9,503 bases of DNA from CAYWGR01 sp964458015 (GCA_964458015.1 CAYWGR010000204.1:1-9503); one strand, 5' to 3'; counted from the stretch's first letter, positions 1 through 6,402 are shown. Notes: generated by a model not told the origin, from the sequence alone. Made by a program: numbers and translations.

Positions 1-331
1 CCCAATTGTGTTTCAAGGGGCTAATGCTGATTACGGCGGCGCCGTGCTGATAGGCTTCCCACATTTCAATGGCCGTGCCCATCGACGCTTCGGGCACAAA
101 CGCCAACAGTACATCTACTTCGCGGCACATGCGATTGTGATGAAAGAAGACCCGACGCCCTGTTGCATCGTCATAGCCGAGCGATTCGGAGTGCTGGGCT
201 CGCGGATCGTAAATGTCGGCATGAGGAAAATACGCTTTCAGCATACGCACCATTCGTGTGCGATAGTCCTGTGCATGAACTAACGCTTCGGTGTGTGAAC
301 CCTGCATGATGCCGGCAATGAAGATTCGCAT
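1..331 (-). CDS. Nucleoside 2-deoxyribosyltransferase-like protein (N-terminal part, runs off the window)
   Basis: An open minus-strand frame without stops runs from an ATG at 331 to the window edge and gives 110 residues, beginning MRIFIAGIMQGS. The opening beta strand ending in an AG-x-M motif, the D-V-L-L-A strand at residues 73-77 and the S-M-G-T-A-I-E segment at 83-89 fit the nucleoside 2-deoxyribosyltransferase-like fold. In that family the Glu of S/M-G-T-x-x-E (here E89) is the catalytic nucleophile, and known members move deoxyribose between bases or hydrolyse nucleotides. The substrate cannot be read from the sequence. The C-terminus lies outside the window. The start is chosen because it sits directly before the first strand. 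No clear Shine-Dalgarno is visible. It diverges from the M20 peptidase gene. The family call is good; the precise activity is unknown. Confidence 0.72.
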   Translation of the reverse strand, partial: MRIFIAGIMQGSHTEALVHAQDYRTRMVRMLKAYFPHADIYDPRAQHSESLGYDDATGRRVFFHHNRMCREVDVLLAFVPEASMGTAIEMWEAYQHGAAVISISPLKHNW

Positions 332-542
332 GAAATTCGTGGCCAGAGGTTATAGGTTAGTGGTCAGCGGACGAGTGGACCAGTGGCGGAAAAACGGTTT
401 TCGTAAAAAACTATCGTTGTTTGACGGATGCCTTTGGGACTAGCTACTGACCTTTTTCTATCCTTTTTGCTAAAATAGACGCTTTCCTAGGATAAACGGT
501 TCGCGGCATGGTTCGCAAGTCCATGAGAAATCAAGTTTACCG
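332..542. other. Divergent intergenic region
   Basis: These 211 bases separate the minus-strand deoxyribosyltransferase-like gene from the plus-strand peptidase gene and should hold promoters for both. The only candidate I can point to is TAAAAT at 471-476, listed separately. There is a small A/T-rich inverted repeat near 388-404 around GGAAAA and GTTTTC. No RNA gene or small open frame is convincing here. Confidence 0.5.
447..476 (+). promoter_or_regulatory. Candidate promoter of the M20 peptidase gene
   Basis: CTGACC at 447-452 and TAAAAT at 471-476 are separated by 18 bases and resemble a sigma-70 promoter with a weak -35 box. The -10 box lies in GCTAAAATA, a nine-base string that recurs before the small basic protein gene (1743-1751). 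The leader to the start codon would be about 60 bases. Confidence 0.3.
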
Positions 543-1718
543 ATGAATAACGCTTTTTTAACAAATGCAGAGTCTTTGCTTTTGGAATTGTTGACCATTC
601 CAGGCGTCAGCGGTCAGGAAGCGGCAATTATTCAGCATATTGCACAGCAATTGCGCGAGGCAGGCGCGCCGGAGTCGGCCTTTCAATTGGACAAGCCTCC
701 ACGTTCTGGCCCGTGCGACGGAGAGGCAGGCAACCTCGTGCTTCGACTGCCAGGCACGCGCCCGGGCAAGCGTCGGCTGCTTTCAGCTCATGTCGATACC
801 GTGCCGCTTTGCACAGGCGCTCGGCCTGTTCGCCGAGGCCGCTATATTCTCCCGGCAGACAAGCACACGGGCCTCGGCGCCGATGACCGCACAGGCACGG
901 CCATTTTATTGGCGGTTGCTTTGGAAATTTTGCGATGCAAGCTGCCGCATCCGCCGCTTACTTTTCTATGGACAGTCCAGGAAGAGGTTGGACTGCATGG
1001 CGCACGCGACGCAAAGCTAAGCTTGCTTGGCAGGCCACAAATGGCGTTTAATTTCGACGGCGGCGCAGCCAACAAAGTGACCGTGGGTGCAACCGGCGGC
1101 TATCGAATGCAAATTCGTGTGCATGGCATCGCCAGCCACGCGGGCGTAGTGCCGGAAAAAGGCGTCAGTGCCATCGCCATTGCGGCAAAGGCCATCGCTC
1201 ATCTGTGTGACGAAGGTTGGCATGGACAGGTTGAAAAAAACGGTCGCAAAGGCACGTGCAACATCGGCATTATTCGCGGCGGCGATGCAACGAATGTCGT
1301 AACCCCGGAGGTAGAGATTCGTGCCGAGGCCCGAAGCCACAACCCAGCATTTCGCGACAGAATTGTCCGAGCGATCGAACAAGCTTTCCAGAAGGCCGCC
1401 CAAAGCGTTCGGAATACGGAAGGCCAGTGCGGCCAAGTGGAAATCCAAGGCCAACTCGACTACGAATCGTTCCGACTCGATGAACGGGAGCCTTGCGTAA
1501 CGGCTGCTTGTGCGGCCATCCGCCAATGCGATGCCGAACCGCTCTTGGCCATTTCAAATGGGGGGCTCGATGCCAACTGGCTGACCGCCCGAGGAATTCC
1601 TACCGTTTCCTTAGGCTGCGGTCAGGAGAACGGGCATACGACATCGGAACGGTTGGACCTGATCGAGTTCCGTCGGGCATGTCGGATAGCGATATGCTTG
1701 GCAACTGGTGCCGAGTAG
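543..1718 (+). CDS. M20 family metallopeptidase (PepT/YqjE-like)
   Basis: A 391-residue zinc-dependent peptidase of the M20 clan. Metal and catalytic motifs are in family order: S-A-H-V-D-T-V-P with H83 and D85, G-A-D-D-R-T-G with the bridging Asp at 114 or 115, Q-E-E-V-G with catalytic E147 and metal ligand E148, F-N-F-D-G-G with D172, and G-H-T-T-S with H365. Roughly residues 180-290 form the lid/dimerisation insert (I-A-S-H-A-G-V-V-P). Spacing and the E-N-G-H-T-T-S-E-R ending resemble tripeptidase T and its YqjE-like relatives, so the likely reaction is release of residues from small peptides; an amidohydrolase role cannot be excluded. There is no signal peptide, so it is cytoplasmic. All ligands are present and the length is normal. 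The Shine-Dalgarno is weak (GAGAAA, well upstream), but no in-frame alternative start is better. Confidence 0.9.
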   Translation: MNNAFLTNAESLLLELLTIPGVSGQEAAIIQHIAQQLREAGAPESAFQLDKPPRSGPCDGEAGNLVLRLPGTRPGKRRLLSAHVDTVPLCTGARPVRRGRYILPADKHTGLGADDRTGTAILLAVALEILRCKLPHPPLTFLWTVQEEVGLHGARDAKLSLLGRPQMAFNFDGGAANKVTVGATGGYRMQIRVHGIASHAGVVPEKGVSAIAIAAKAIAHLCDEGWHGQVEKNGRKGTCNIGIIRGGDATNVVTPEVEIRAEARSHNPAFRDRIVRAIEQAFQKAAQSVRNTEGQCGQVEIQGQLDYESFRLDEREPCVTAACAAIRQCDAEPLLAISNGGLDANWLTARGIPTVSLGCGQENGHTTSERLDLIEFRRACRIAICLATGAE

Positions 1719-1742
1719 ATCTGGCAGATGGGGCGAAGATCG

Positions 1743-1751
1743 GCTAAAATA
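1743..1751 (+). promoter_or_regulatory. Candidate -10 element of the small basic protein gene
   Basis: GCTAAAATA lies 25 bases after the peptidase stop and 41 bases before the next start. The identical nine bases lie before the peptidase gene at 469-477. A -10 box TAAAAT at 1745-1750 is plausible, but the hexamer 17 bases upstream (TGGCAG) is a poor -35, so the promoter call is weak. Confidence 0.28.
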
Positions 1752-1791
1752 ACGGGTTTGACGGCAAAACAACCCCGCCCGAGGGAGAATT

Positions 1792-2091
1792 ATGGCTCGT
1801 AAGATATTGAATCGTAAGGAGTTGCGTTCTGAAAATGATGCTGCGGAGCGCAGCGGCGCTGCTGCAAAGGCCGCCCCGAAAAAAGCACCCGTCAAGCGTA
1901 AAAGCCGCGCGAAGGTGGCCAAAGAAGTCCGCCTGAAGGCTTTTTGGGGCGTTTTTAACCAATCCCTCCGTCGTATCTCGCTCTTTGAACACAGCCAGCG
2001 CCAGGAAGCCGACAAAAAGGCTGCCGAGCTTACCGAATCACAGAAAACACCGCACTTTGTCCAGCTTGTCAAGGAAGTGATCGAGGAGTAG
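1792..2091 (+). CDS. Small basic protein of unknown function (planctomycete type)
   Basis: A 99-residue protein. Residues 1-45 are rich in Lys, Arg and Ala (A-P-K-K-A-P-V-K-R-K-S-R-A-K), like the disordered tails of nucleic-acid-binding proteins. Residues 46-99 look folded and helical, with W52-G-V-F, R-R-I-S-L-F-E and the closing H-F-V-Q-L-V-K-E-V-I. I recall similar C-terminal halves in planctomycete hypothetical proteins but know no function for them. It is not ribosomal protein S21, although size and charge might suggest that. GAGGGAG at 1781-1787 is a strong Shine-Dalgarno just before the ATG. It follows the peptidase gene by 73 bases and may have its own promoter. The gene call is sure; the function is unknown, with RNA or DNA binding only a guess from charge. 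Confidence 0.85.
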   Translation: MARKILNRKELRSENDAAERSGAAAKAAPKKAPVKRKSRAKVAKEVRLKAFWGVFNQSLRRISLFEHSQRQEADKKAAELTESQKTPHFVQLVKEVIEE

Positions 2092-2093
2092 AG

Positions 2094-2131
2094 GAGCTAT
2101 CGGCCATCGGTGTTCAGCAATCAGATAGCTC
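2094..2131 (+). repeat. Inverted repeat after the small basic protein gene
   Basis: GAGCTATC at 2094-2101 and GATAGCTC at 2124-2131 are perfect 8-bp arms around a 22-base loop, starting 2 bases after the stop. No T-run follows, so it is not a classic intrinsic terminator. It could stabilise the upstream mRNA or act as an attenuator before the DUF486 gene. Confidence 0.4.
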
Positions 2132-2162
2132 TGAAAGCTGACTGTCGATTGCTTGCAGAATA

Positions 2163-2513
2163 ATGTGGCTGGCTACGCTTGCGCTGCTGACGATTTCCAA
2201 TATTTTCATGACCTTTGCTTGGTATGGCCATTTGCGTCACAAGCAGACGGCCTTGTGGTTGGCAATTCTGGTGAGTTGGCTGATTGCCTTTATCGAGTAT
2301 TGCTTTCAAGTGCCCGCCAATCGGTTGGGACATAATGCCGGCATCACCGCCGCCCAGCTCAAAACGTTTCAGGAAGTCATTACCCTGACCGTCTTTTGCG
2401 TCTTCGCTGTGTTTTATCTGAAAGAGCCGCTGAAGTGGAACTATCTACTGGGTTTTGCCCTGATCGGCGTTGGGGCAATTTGCGTTTTTGCGCCGTGGGA
2501 ACATCTACGCTGA
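2163..2513 (+). CDS. DUF486/DMT-family small membrane protein
   Basis: A 116-residue integral membrane protein with four predicted helices at about residues 2-21, 30-48, 70-88 and 92-110. The conserved landmarks of the DUF486 (PF04342) family are present: N-I-F-M-T-F-A-W-Y-G-H-L, A-F-I-E-Y-C-x-Q-V-P-A-N-R, Q-L-K-T-x-Q-E-V-I-T-L and L-K-E-P-L-K-W-N-Y. The family belongs to the drug/metabolite transporter superfamily and resembles half-size transporters that work as dimers; no substrate is established. The length is normal. No strong Shine-Dalgarno is visible before the ATG; the start is kept because the first helix begins there, as in the family. Its stop lies 10 bases from the end of the convergent uvrC, with no terminator between them. 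Confidence 0.88.
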   Translation: MWLATLALLTISNIFMTFAWYGHLRHKQTALWLAILVSWLIAFIEYCFQVPANRLGHNAGITAAQLKTFQEVITLTVFCVFAVFYLKEPLKWNYLLGFALIGVGAICVFAPWEHLR

Positions 2514-2523
2514 CGAACTTTGT

Positions 2524-3852
2524 CTATTCGCCCAACTGCGAGCGACGCCGAAGAAGATGATGATAGTGTTGGGCAAATCGATGCGACTCGTCTCGAACGC
2601 ATTGCAGCAATCTTAATGCGAAACTGTGGCGGCTAAGTCGCAAGGGCTCCTCGGCATCGGGCGTGAATACCAACTCCTCCTGCTTGGCCAGTGAGATGAC
2701 TTTCTGGGACTGGATCCCCAGCAATGCCAAGGCTGAAAGGGCTGCATTGAGCTGCCCTCGACCGCCGTCGATCAGCAAAATATCCGGCGGCGTTTCGTCG
2801 TCTTGTTGAATATGCTGAAACCGCCGAGTAACGGCTTCATGAATGCTGGCGGTATCGTCGGGCCCTTGGACGCCTCGGATTTTCATGCGTTTGTAGCCCG
2901 GCTTAAAAGGCAAACCATCGATAAAACGCACGACGCTGGCTACCGTGTCGGTCCCGGCGGTGTGCGCGATATCCACGCCTTCGATCGTCCGAGGCGGATG
3001 CTCCAGATGCAACACTTTCCGAAGGCCGGCCAAGCCGCGTTTCGGATCGATGGGGAAAACCTCCGGTTGCACGTGCGTTTCCAAACGGCCGCGATCGTCG
3101 AGCGATTCGAGCATTCCGATTTCATCGCGAAGCCGTGCTGCTTCTTCGAATTCCAGCCGCTTCGCGGCCGAGGCCATTTCCTCGCGGATTTCGCCGAGCA
3201 ATGCCTTTTTGCCGCCCTCCAGGAAACGTTGCAAACGGTGGATGCATTTGCGGTAATCCTCTTTCGAGATTCGCAAATTACAAGGTGCGGTGCATTGGTT
3301 GATCGACGCCAGCAGACAAGGGCGGAACCACCGCCATCGGCTATCGGTTTCGTCGATATCGAGCGAGCAGGTGCGGAATTTGAAAATCTTCTGCAATACC
3401 TGAATCGCGCCGCGTAATCCTCGTGGATTCGTGAATGGACCGTAAAGCTTGGTGCCTTGCGTTTTGGGTTCCCGGGTGAAACGCACGCGAGGAAAGTCCT
3501 CGTGCGTGAAGATTTCAAGATAAGGAAATGTTTTGCTGTCGCGCAGATCGCGATTAAACTTCGGTAAAATATCCTTGATCAACCGGGCTTCCATCAACAA
3601 AGCGTCGATTTCGCTTTCAGCATCCATGTAATCGATATCGCGGATTTCAAGGACAAGCTTCGCGGTTCGTGAATCTTCAGCGGCGGCTTTAAGGAAGTAG
3701 CTACCCGCTCGGGCACGCAAATTTTTCGCCTTGCCCACGTAAATCACGCGACCCGCGCCGTCTTTCATCAGATAGACGCCCGGCGTACGCGGGAAGGAGC
3801 GAACCTTTTTCGCGGCCAGTGAGTTATCGGCAGGCAAAGGCGTCTCGGACAT
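2524..3852 (-). CDS. uvrC: UvrC excinuclease subunit, short form without C-terminal helix-hairpin-helix region
   Basis: UvrC makes the two incisions of bacterial nucleotide excision repair after UvrAB loads on damage. The start at 3852 (M-S-E-T-P-L) gives 442 residues and has GGAGAG at 3860-3865, 7 bases upstream; a start at 3927 would lie deep inside the toxin gene. Domains in order: GIY-YIG nuclease at about 18-100 (G-V-Y at 25-27, Y-V-G-K-A-K-N-L-R at 38-46); four cysteines C162, C179, C187 and C191, the last three spaced C-x7-C-x3-C as in the Fe-S region of UvrC; UVR motif for UvrB binding at about 233-245; and an RNase H-like 5' nuclease with D294, D362 (L-I-D-G-G) and H424 (R-D-E-S-H-R-F). 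All catalytic residues are present. The protein stops about 18 residues after H424, so the tandem helix-hairpin-helix region and linker of the usual roughly 600-residue UvrC are absent. It follows the toxin gene by 4 bases. Confidence 0.9.
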   Translation of the reverse strand: MSETPLPADNSLAAKKVRSFPRTPGVYLMKDGAGRVIYVGKAKNLRARAGSYFLKAAAEDSRTAKLVLEIRDIDYMDAESEIDALLMEARLIKDILPKFNRDLRDSKTFPYLEIFTHEDFPRVRFTREPKTQGTKLYGPFTNPRGLRGAIQVLQKIFKFRTCSLDIDETDSRWRWFRPCLLASINQCTAPCNLRISKEDYRKCIHRLQRFLEGGKKALLGEIREEMASAAKRLEFEEAARLRDEIGMLESLDDRGRLETHVQPEVFPIDPKRGLAGLRKVLHLEHPPRTIEGVDIAHTAGTDTVASVVRFIDGLPFKPGYKRMKIRGVQGPDDTASIHEAVTRRFQHIQQDDETPPDILLIDGGRGQLNAALSALALLGIQSQKVISLAKQEELVFTPDAEEPLRLSRHSFALRLLQCVRDESHRFAQHYHHLLRRRSQLGE

Positions 3853-3856
3853 TACA

Positions 3857-4114
3857 TTACTCTCCGTAATGCGTTCTCGCTCGATGGATATAAATCGTGC
3901 GCGACGGCTCATCGACCGAATAGACAATCCGATCCATAATCGTCAAGCGGATCGAGTAGAACCCTTGCAGATCACCGACCAACCGCTTGCCGGAGAAGGG
4001 GTCGGTTGAAACGTCGGCCAGCAGAATTTCACGATGCTTTCGTTTCAATCGCGGCGATAGTTTTTTTACATCCTTGGCGGCTTCTTTGGTGAAACGGATC
4101 GCAAACGGTTTCAC
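3857..4114 (-). CDS. RelE/YoeB-type toxin of a type II toxin-antitoxin module
   Basis: An 85-residue small basic protein with the RelE/ParE-superfamily layout: two N-terminal helices rich in Lys and Arg (residues 8-33), D-P-F-S-G-K-R-L at 38-45, a strand G-F-Y-S-I-R-L at 51-57, D-R-I-V-Y at 61-65, and a terminal H82-Y83-G-E. The R-I-V-Y strand and terminal His-Tyr match the Txe/YoeB branch, whose members cleave mRNA on the ribosome; R56, R62 and H82 are the candidate catalytic residues. The start is GTG at 4114, because no ATG lies near and GGGAGG sits just upstream. It overlaps the antitoxin stop by 4 bases (GTGA), which implies coupled translation. Its last two codons, GGA GAG, also serve as the Shine-Dalgarno of uvrC. 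The family call is strong; mRNA cleavage rather than gyrase poisoning is inferred. Confidence 0.86.
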   Translation of the reverse strand: MKPFAIRFTKEAAKDVKKLSPRLKRKHREILLADVSTDPFSGKRLVGDLQGFYSIRLTIMDRIVYSVDEPSRTIYIHRARTHYGE

Positions 4115-4371
4115 GCCTCGCCTCCCAACACGTCATCGAGAGAGAGCGTGACACCCCGTTTCATTTGGGCGACGGATCGTTTCATACTTGCGCGAAAGCC
4201 GGGAATCGACAGCAATTCCAGCGATTCCATGAGACTCTCGTAATCTTCCTCGGAAATCAGAACGGCCGAGCCTTTTCGGTGCCGAATCCGATAGATACGA
4301 TGCCCCTCGGCCGTCCGTTTAACTAGATCGAAAAACTCGCGCCTCGCATCAGTGGCCGATAGGGTGGTCAT
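4111..4371 (-). CDS. Phd/YefM-type antitoxin
   Basis: An 86-residue antitoxin that should bind and neutralise the downstream toxin and repress the shared promoter. The N-terminal part (S-A-T-D-A-R-R-E-F-F-D-L-V-K-R, then G-S-A-V-L-I-S-E-E-D-Y-E-S-L) is the Phd/YefM DNA-binding and dimerisation domain. The C-terminal half (S-M-K-R-S-V-A-Q-M-K-R-G-V-T-L-S-L-D-D-V) is the toxin-wrapping region. I chose the start at 4371 (M-T-T-L-S) over the ATG at 4407, because that ATG lies inside the operator and almost at the predicted transcription start, and because the family domain begins at T-L-S-A-T-D-A-R. The Shine-Dalgarno is weak (GAAAG). A promoter and a perfect palindrome lie immediately upstream. 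Confidence 0.87.
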   Translation of the reverse strand: MTTLSATDARREFFDLVKRTAEGHRIYRIRHRKGSAVLISEEDYESLMESLELLSIPGFRASMKRSVAQMKRGVTLSLDDVLGGEA

Positions 4372-4384
4372 GGCAATTGCTTTC

Positions 4385-4410
4385 AATATGTACTGTATAA
4401 CGTACATATT
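4385..4410. promoter_or_regulatory. Operator palindrome of the toxin-antitoxin module
   Basis: AATATGTAC (4385-4393) and GTACATATT (4402-4410) form perfect 9-bp arms around an 8-base spacer. The site overlaps the -10 box by three bases and covers the expected transcription start, 14 bases before the antitoxin ATG. Phd/YefM antitoxins, alone or with toxin, repress their own promoters at palindromes placed this way. Binding by this antitoxin is inferred from position and symmetry. Confidence 0.7.
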
Positions 4411-4436
4411 ATGGGATGAAATGCCGACAAAGTCAA
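4408..4436 (-). promoter_or_regulatory. Sigma-70-type promoter of the toxin-antitoxin-uvrC genes
   Basis: Read on the minus strand, TTGACT (4436-4431) and CATAAT (4413-4408) are each one base from consensus and are separated by 17 bases. Transcription should start about seven bases past the -10 box, inside the palindrome at 4385-4410. This is the best promoter match in the window. Confidence 0.68.
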
Positions 4437-4467
4437 TGGCGATGCTTTTGCGTTTTCCACGGACGGT

Positions 4468-6282
4468 TTATTTTTCCACCATCGCGGCCAGTCGGCGGGA
4501 AAGCTCGTCGAGACGTTGCACGGTATTTTGGCGTTCACTGTCCGTACCTTTGAAATTGTCGCTGAAAACCGCACGGCGAACCTCGACGATCCTCGTGGCC
4601 AATTGCGAGATCGCCCCCTTGGAAGAGTCTAATTTTTCAAGCGACTTCCGTGCGTCCTCCGATAGGGCCTCGCGGAACAAATCGAGATCGTTGCGACGGA
4701 CCGTCAGAATTTTCAACCGGTCTGCAGCCGATTCCAGACGCTCAATTGTCCAATGACCGTTTTCATCCAATTCGCTTTCAATCGCCCTGAACGCTAAGTT
4801 GCAGCCGTCAATACGCGAAACGAGTTCCTCCACCTTGATTTCCACGGGAGCCGCGGACGCTTGATCGCCGTTGTCTTCCTGCGTTTCTTCGGGGAACGTT
4901 GGCGCTAGAGTCGGTAGAGCGACTCGGGTTTGGCTAGGCAAATCGAGGGCGGCCGTCTGTTGCACGGCATCCGCAGCAACCTTTGGAGCCGTTACTCCGA
5001 TGGCCTGCGCTTTGCGCGGCGGCAACGGCTTACGGTCTTCCGGCATGGCAGGTATCGGTGATGCCGGTCGGCGAGCGAGAACGGCCGGCGATTTGCCGGC
5101 TTGCGGTACATTCGCTTGCACATTCTCTTTGTCCGCTTTTGGACCAGAAATATCAGCTTTTATGGAATTACGTTCCTGCAATTGCGCAGCAGCTTCCGGC
5201 AAAGGCAACGGCGGCTGAGGGGCCTTCGGCGTTATCGTTTTCGACATATCGGAATCCGACTTAGCAGGCTTCTCAGGCTTAGACTCGTCTGCCGGTTTCT
5301 CTTCCTCTTGCTTTTTACCTTCTTTTTCCACCTTTCCTTCTACCGGAGCCTTTTCAACATCTGCCGCTTTCTCTTCTGGTCTAACTTCTTCTTTTACTTC
5401 CTCTTTTGATTCCGGCTTCTCCGTTGGCTCCTCACTCTTCGGCTCGACTGCCGTTTTTTCCTCTTCCAGCTTTTTATCTTCTTTTTGCACCTTTTCTTCA
5501 GCAGGTGCTTTTTCAATATCCGCCGGTTTCTCTTCCGGTTTAACTTCCGGTTTAAATTCTTCCTTTACTTCTTCTTTAGGCTCCAGCTTCTGGGTTACTT
5601 TCGCTTTTTTGTCTTCCCGAGCAGGCTTCACCGGTTGTTCTGCTTCCGATTTCACAGCGGCTTTCAGCTTTTTTTCCGACTGCGGCTTCTCATCTGCACG
5701 AGCCTCCTCTTTGTTTTGCGTTTCTTCCTTGGCCAACGGTTGTTGCTTCTCGAATTTCGGTTCTTCAGGCATGGCGCCGGATTCAACTCCTTGGATTGCC
5801 TGCTCCAACCAGTCGATTAGCCGACCGTGTTGCTCGAACGGTTCACCCGCGAGTTTCCATGCAAGATAAGTTTTTCCCCAAGCATCGCGATGCTGATTAA
5901 GTGCGTCGGGATCTTTGCTGAACTTGTCGAAAATCAATCCGCGATAGCGTCGAACCAATCGGTCGATCGCAATTTTCTCATGGGCGTCGGCATCGGCCAT
6001 CACCTCGCGGAGAATTTTCCAAGTCACCATTTTTTGGTGGAGCATGCCTTGAATTTTCTTCTGCTCCACGGCGGCCTCATCCGCGTTCATCGACAATTTG
6101 GCGGCGCGAATGGCTCGGTTTTCTAATCCTTGCAACCATGCTTGCTGGTCCGATGTTTTCATCTCGCCAAGACGGACGAGGATCTTGTCGGCCGGATCTA
6201 CATTTTTAGGAGGTGTATCCGCTTGAAGAACGGATGGCAGCAAGTATAGAAGGGTAGAAAATATCACAGATGCAAAACGCAT
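4468..6282 (-). CDS. Secreted Glu/Lys/Pro-rich protein of unknown function
   Basis: A 604-residue protein I do not recognise. Residues 1-21 form a Sec signal peptide (hydrophobic V-I-F-S-T-L-L-Y-L-L-P-S-V-L, then Q-A-D with cleavage likely after A21), so it should act outside the cytoplasmic membrane. Residues 24-170 look globular and helical, with several Trp. Residues 172-345 are low complexity, mostly Glu, Lys, Pro and Ala, with a tandem duplication (237-293 and 294-342). Residues 350-470 are Pro/Ala-rich and probably disordered. Residues 480-604 are helical and heptad-like, possibly a coiled coil. The shape suggests two folded ends joined by a long charged spacer across a periplasm or envelope, but no enzymatic motif is visible. 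GGAG at 6295-6292 precedes the ATG by 9 bases and a good promoter lies upstream. It ends 96 bases before the antitoxin start, which has its own promoter. Confidence 0.82.
   Translation of the reverse strand: MRFASVIFSTLLYLLPSVLQADTPPKNVDPADKILVRLGEMKTSDQQAWLQGLENRAIRAAKLSMNADEAAVEQKKIQGMLHQKMVTWKILREVMADADAHEKIAIDRLVRRYRGLIFDKFSKDPDALNQHRDAWGKTYLAWKLAGEPFEQHGRLIDWLEQAIQGVESGAMPEEPKFEKQQPLAKEETQNKEEARADEKPQSEKKLKAAVKSEAEQPVKPAREDKKAKVTQKLEPKEEVKEEFKPEVKPEEKPADIEKAPAEEKVQKEDKKLEEEKTAVEPKSEEPTEKPESKEEVKEEVRPEEKAADVEKAPVEGKVEKEGKKQEEEKPADESKPEKPAKSDSDMSKTITPKAPQPPLPLPEAAAQLQERNSIKADISGPKADKENVQANVPQAGKSPAVLARRPASPIPAMPEDRKPLPPRKAQAIGVTAPKVAADAVQQTAALDLPSQTRVALPTLAPTFPEETQEDNGDQASAAPVEIKVEELVSRIDGCNLAFRAIESELDENGHWTIERLESAADRLKILTVRRNDLDLFREALSEDARKSLEKLDSSKGAISQLATRIVEVRRAVFSDNFKGTDSERQNTVQRLDELSRRLAAMVEK
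5257..5574 (-). repeat. Tandem duplication within the secreted Glu/Lys/Pro-rich gene
   Basis: Residues 237-293 (5574-5404) and 294-342 (5403-5257) share the pattern E-E-V-K-E-E, P-E-E-K-x-A-D-x-E-K-A-P, then E-K-V and E-E-E-K, and the DNA is visibly similar. The period is about 57 codons; the second copy lacks a few residues of the first. This looks like internal duplication within a spacer region. Confidence 0.65.
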
Positions 6283-6328
6283 GGTGAAACACTCCAGTGA
6301 AAAGATCTCGAGAAGAGATTACCCGTAA

Positions 6329-6357
6329 AGGGTAGGATATTCTAAAGACAGTGTCAA
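6329..6357 (-). promoter_or_regulatory. Promoter of the secreted Glu/Lys/Pro-rich protein gene
   Basis: On the minus strand, a perfect TTGACA (6357-6352) is followed after 17 bases by TACCCT (6334-6329). The -10 box is weak and overlaps a small inverted repeat, TACCC-GTAAA-GGGTA (6320-6334). The leader would be about 40 bases. Confidence 0.48.
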
Positions 6358-6383
6358 AATAGCGAGTTTTTGCAGACTCTAGC

Positions 6384-6402
6384 GACTGTCATATTGGCAG
6401 TC
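6384..6402. repeat. Inverted repeat, 8-base arms
   Basis: GACTGTCA (6384-6391), spacer TAT, then TGGCAGTC (6395-6402). Seven of eight positions pair in DNA and the eighth would be a G-U pair in a plus-strand RNA. It lies between the divergent promoters and is either a protein site or a short hairpin. Confidence 0.4.

Noticed and set aside
8..283. Plus-strand frame of 91 codons at the left edge
   Set aside because: The opposite strand over the same bases encodes a recognisable deoxyribosyltransferase-like protein that runs off the window.
1017..1526. Minus-strand frame of 169 codons within the peptidase gene
   Set aside because: It is antisense to a peptidase with all catalytic motifs and shows no family features.
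1792..2091. Ribosomal protein S21 (rpsU)
   Set aside because: Size and basic charge fit loosely, but the S21 core motifs are absent and the conserved-looking half is at the wrong end.
4372..4407. Antitoxin start at the upstream ATG (4407)
   Set aside because: That ATG lies in the operator and close to the predicted transcription start, leaving no leader for a ribosome-binding site.
5101..5820. Phe/Leu/Arg-rich plus-strand frames that look membrane-like
   Set aside because: They are the reverse complement of Glu/Lys-rich codons of the secreted-protein gene; the hydrophobicity is an artefact.
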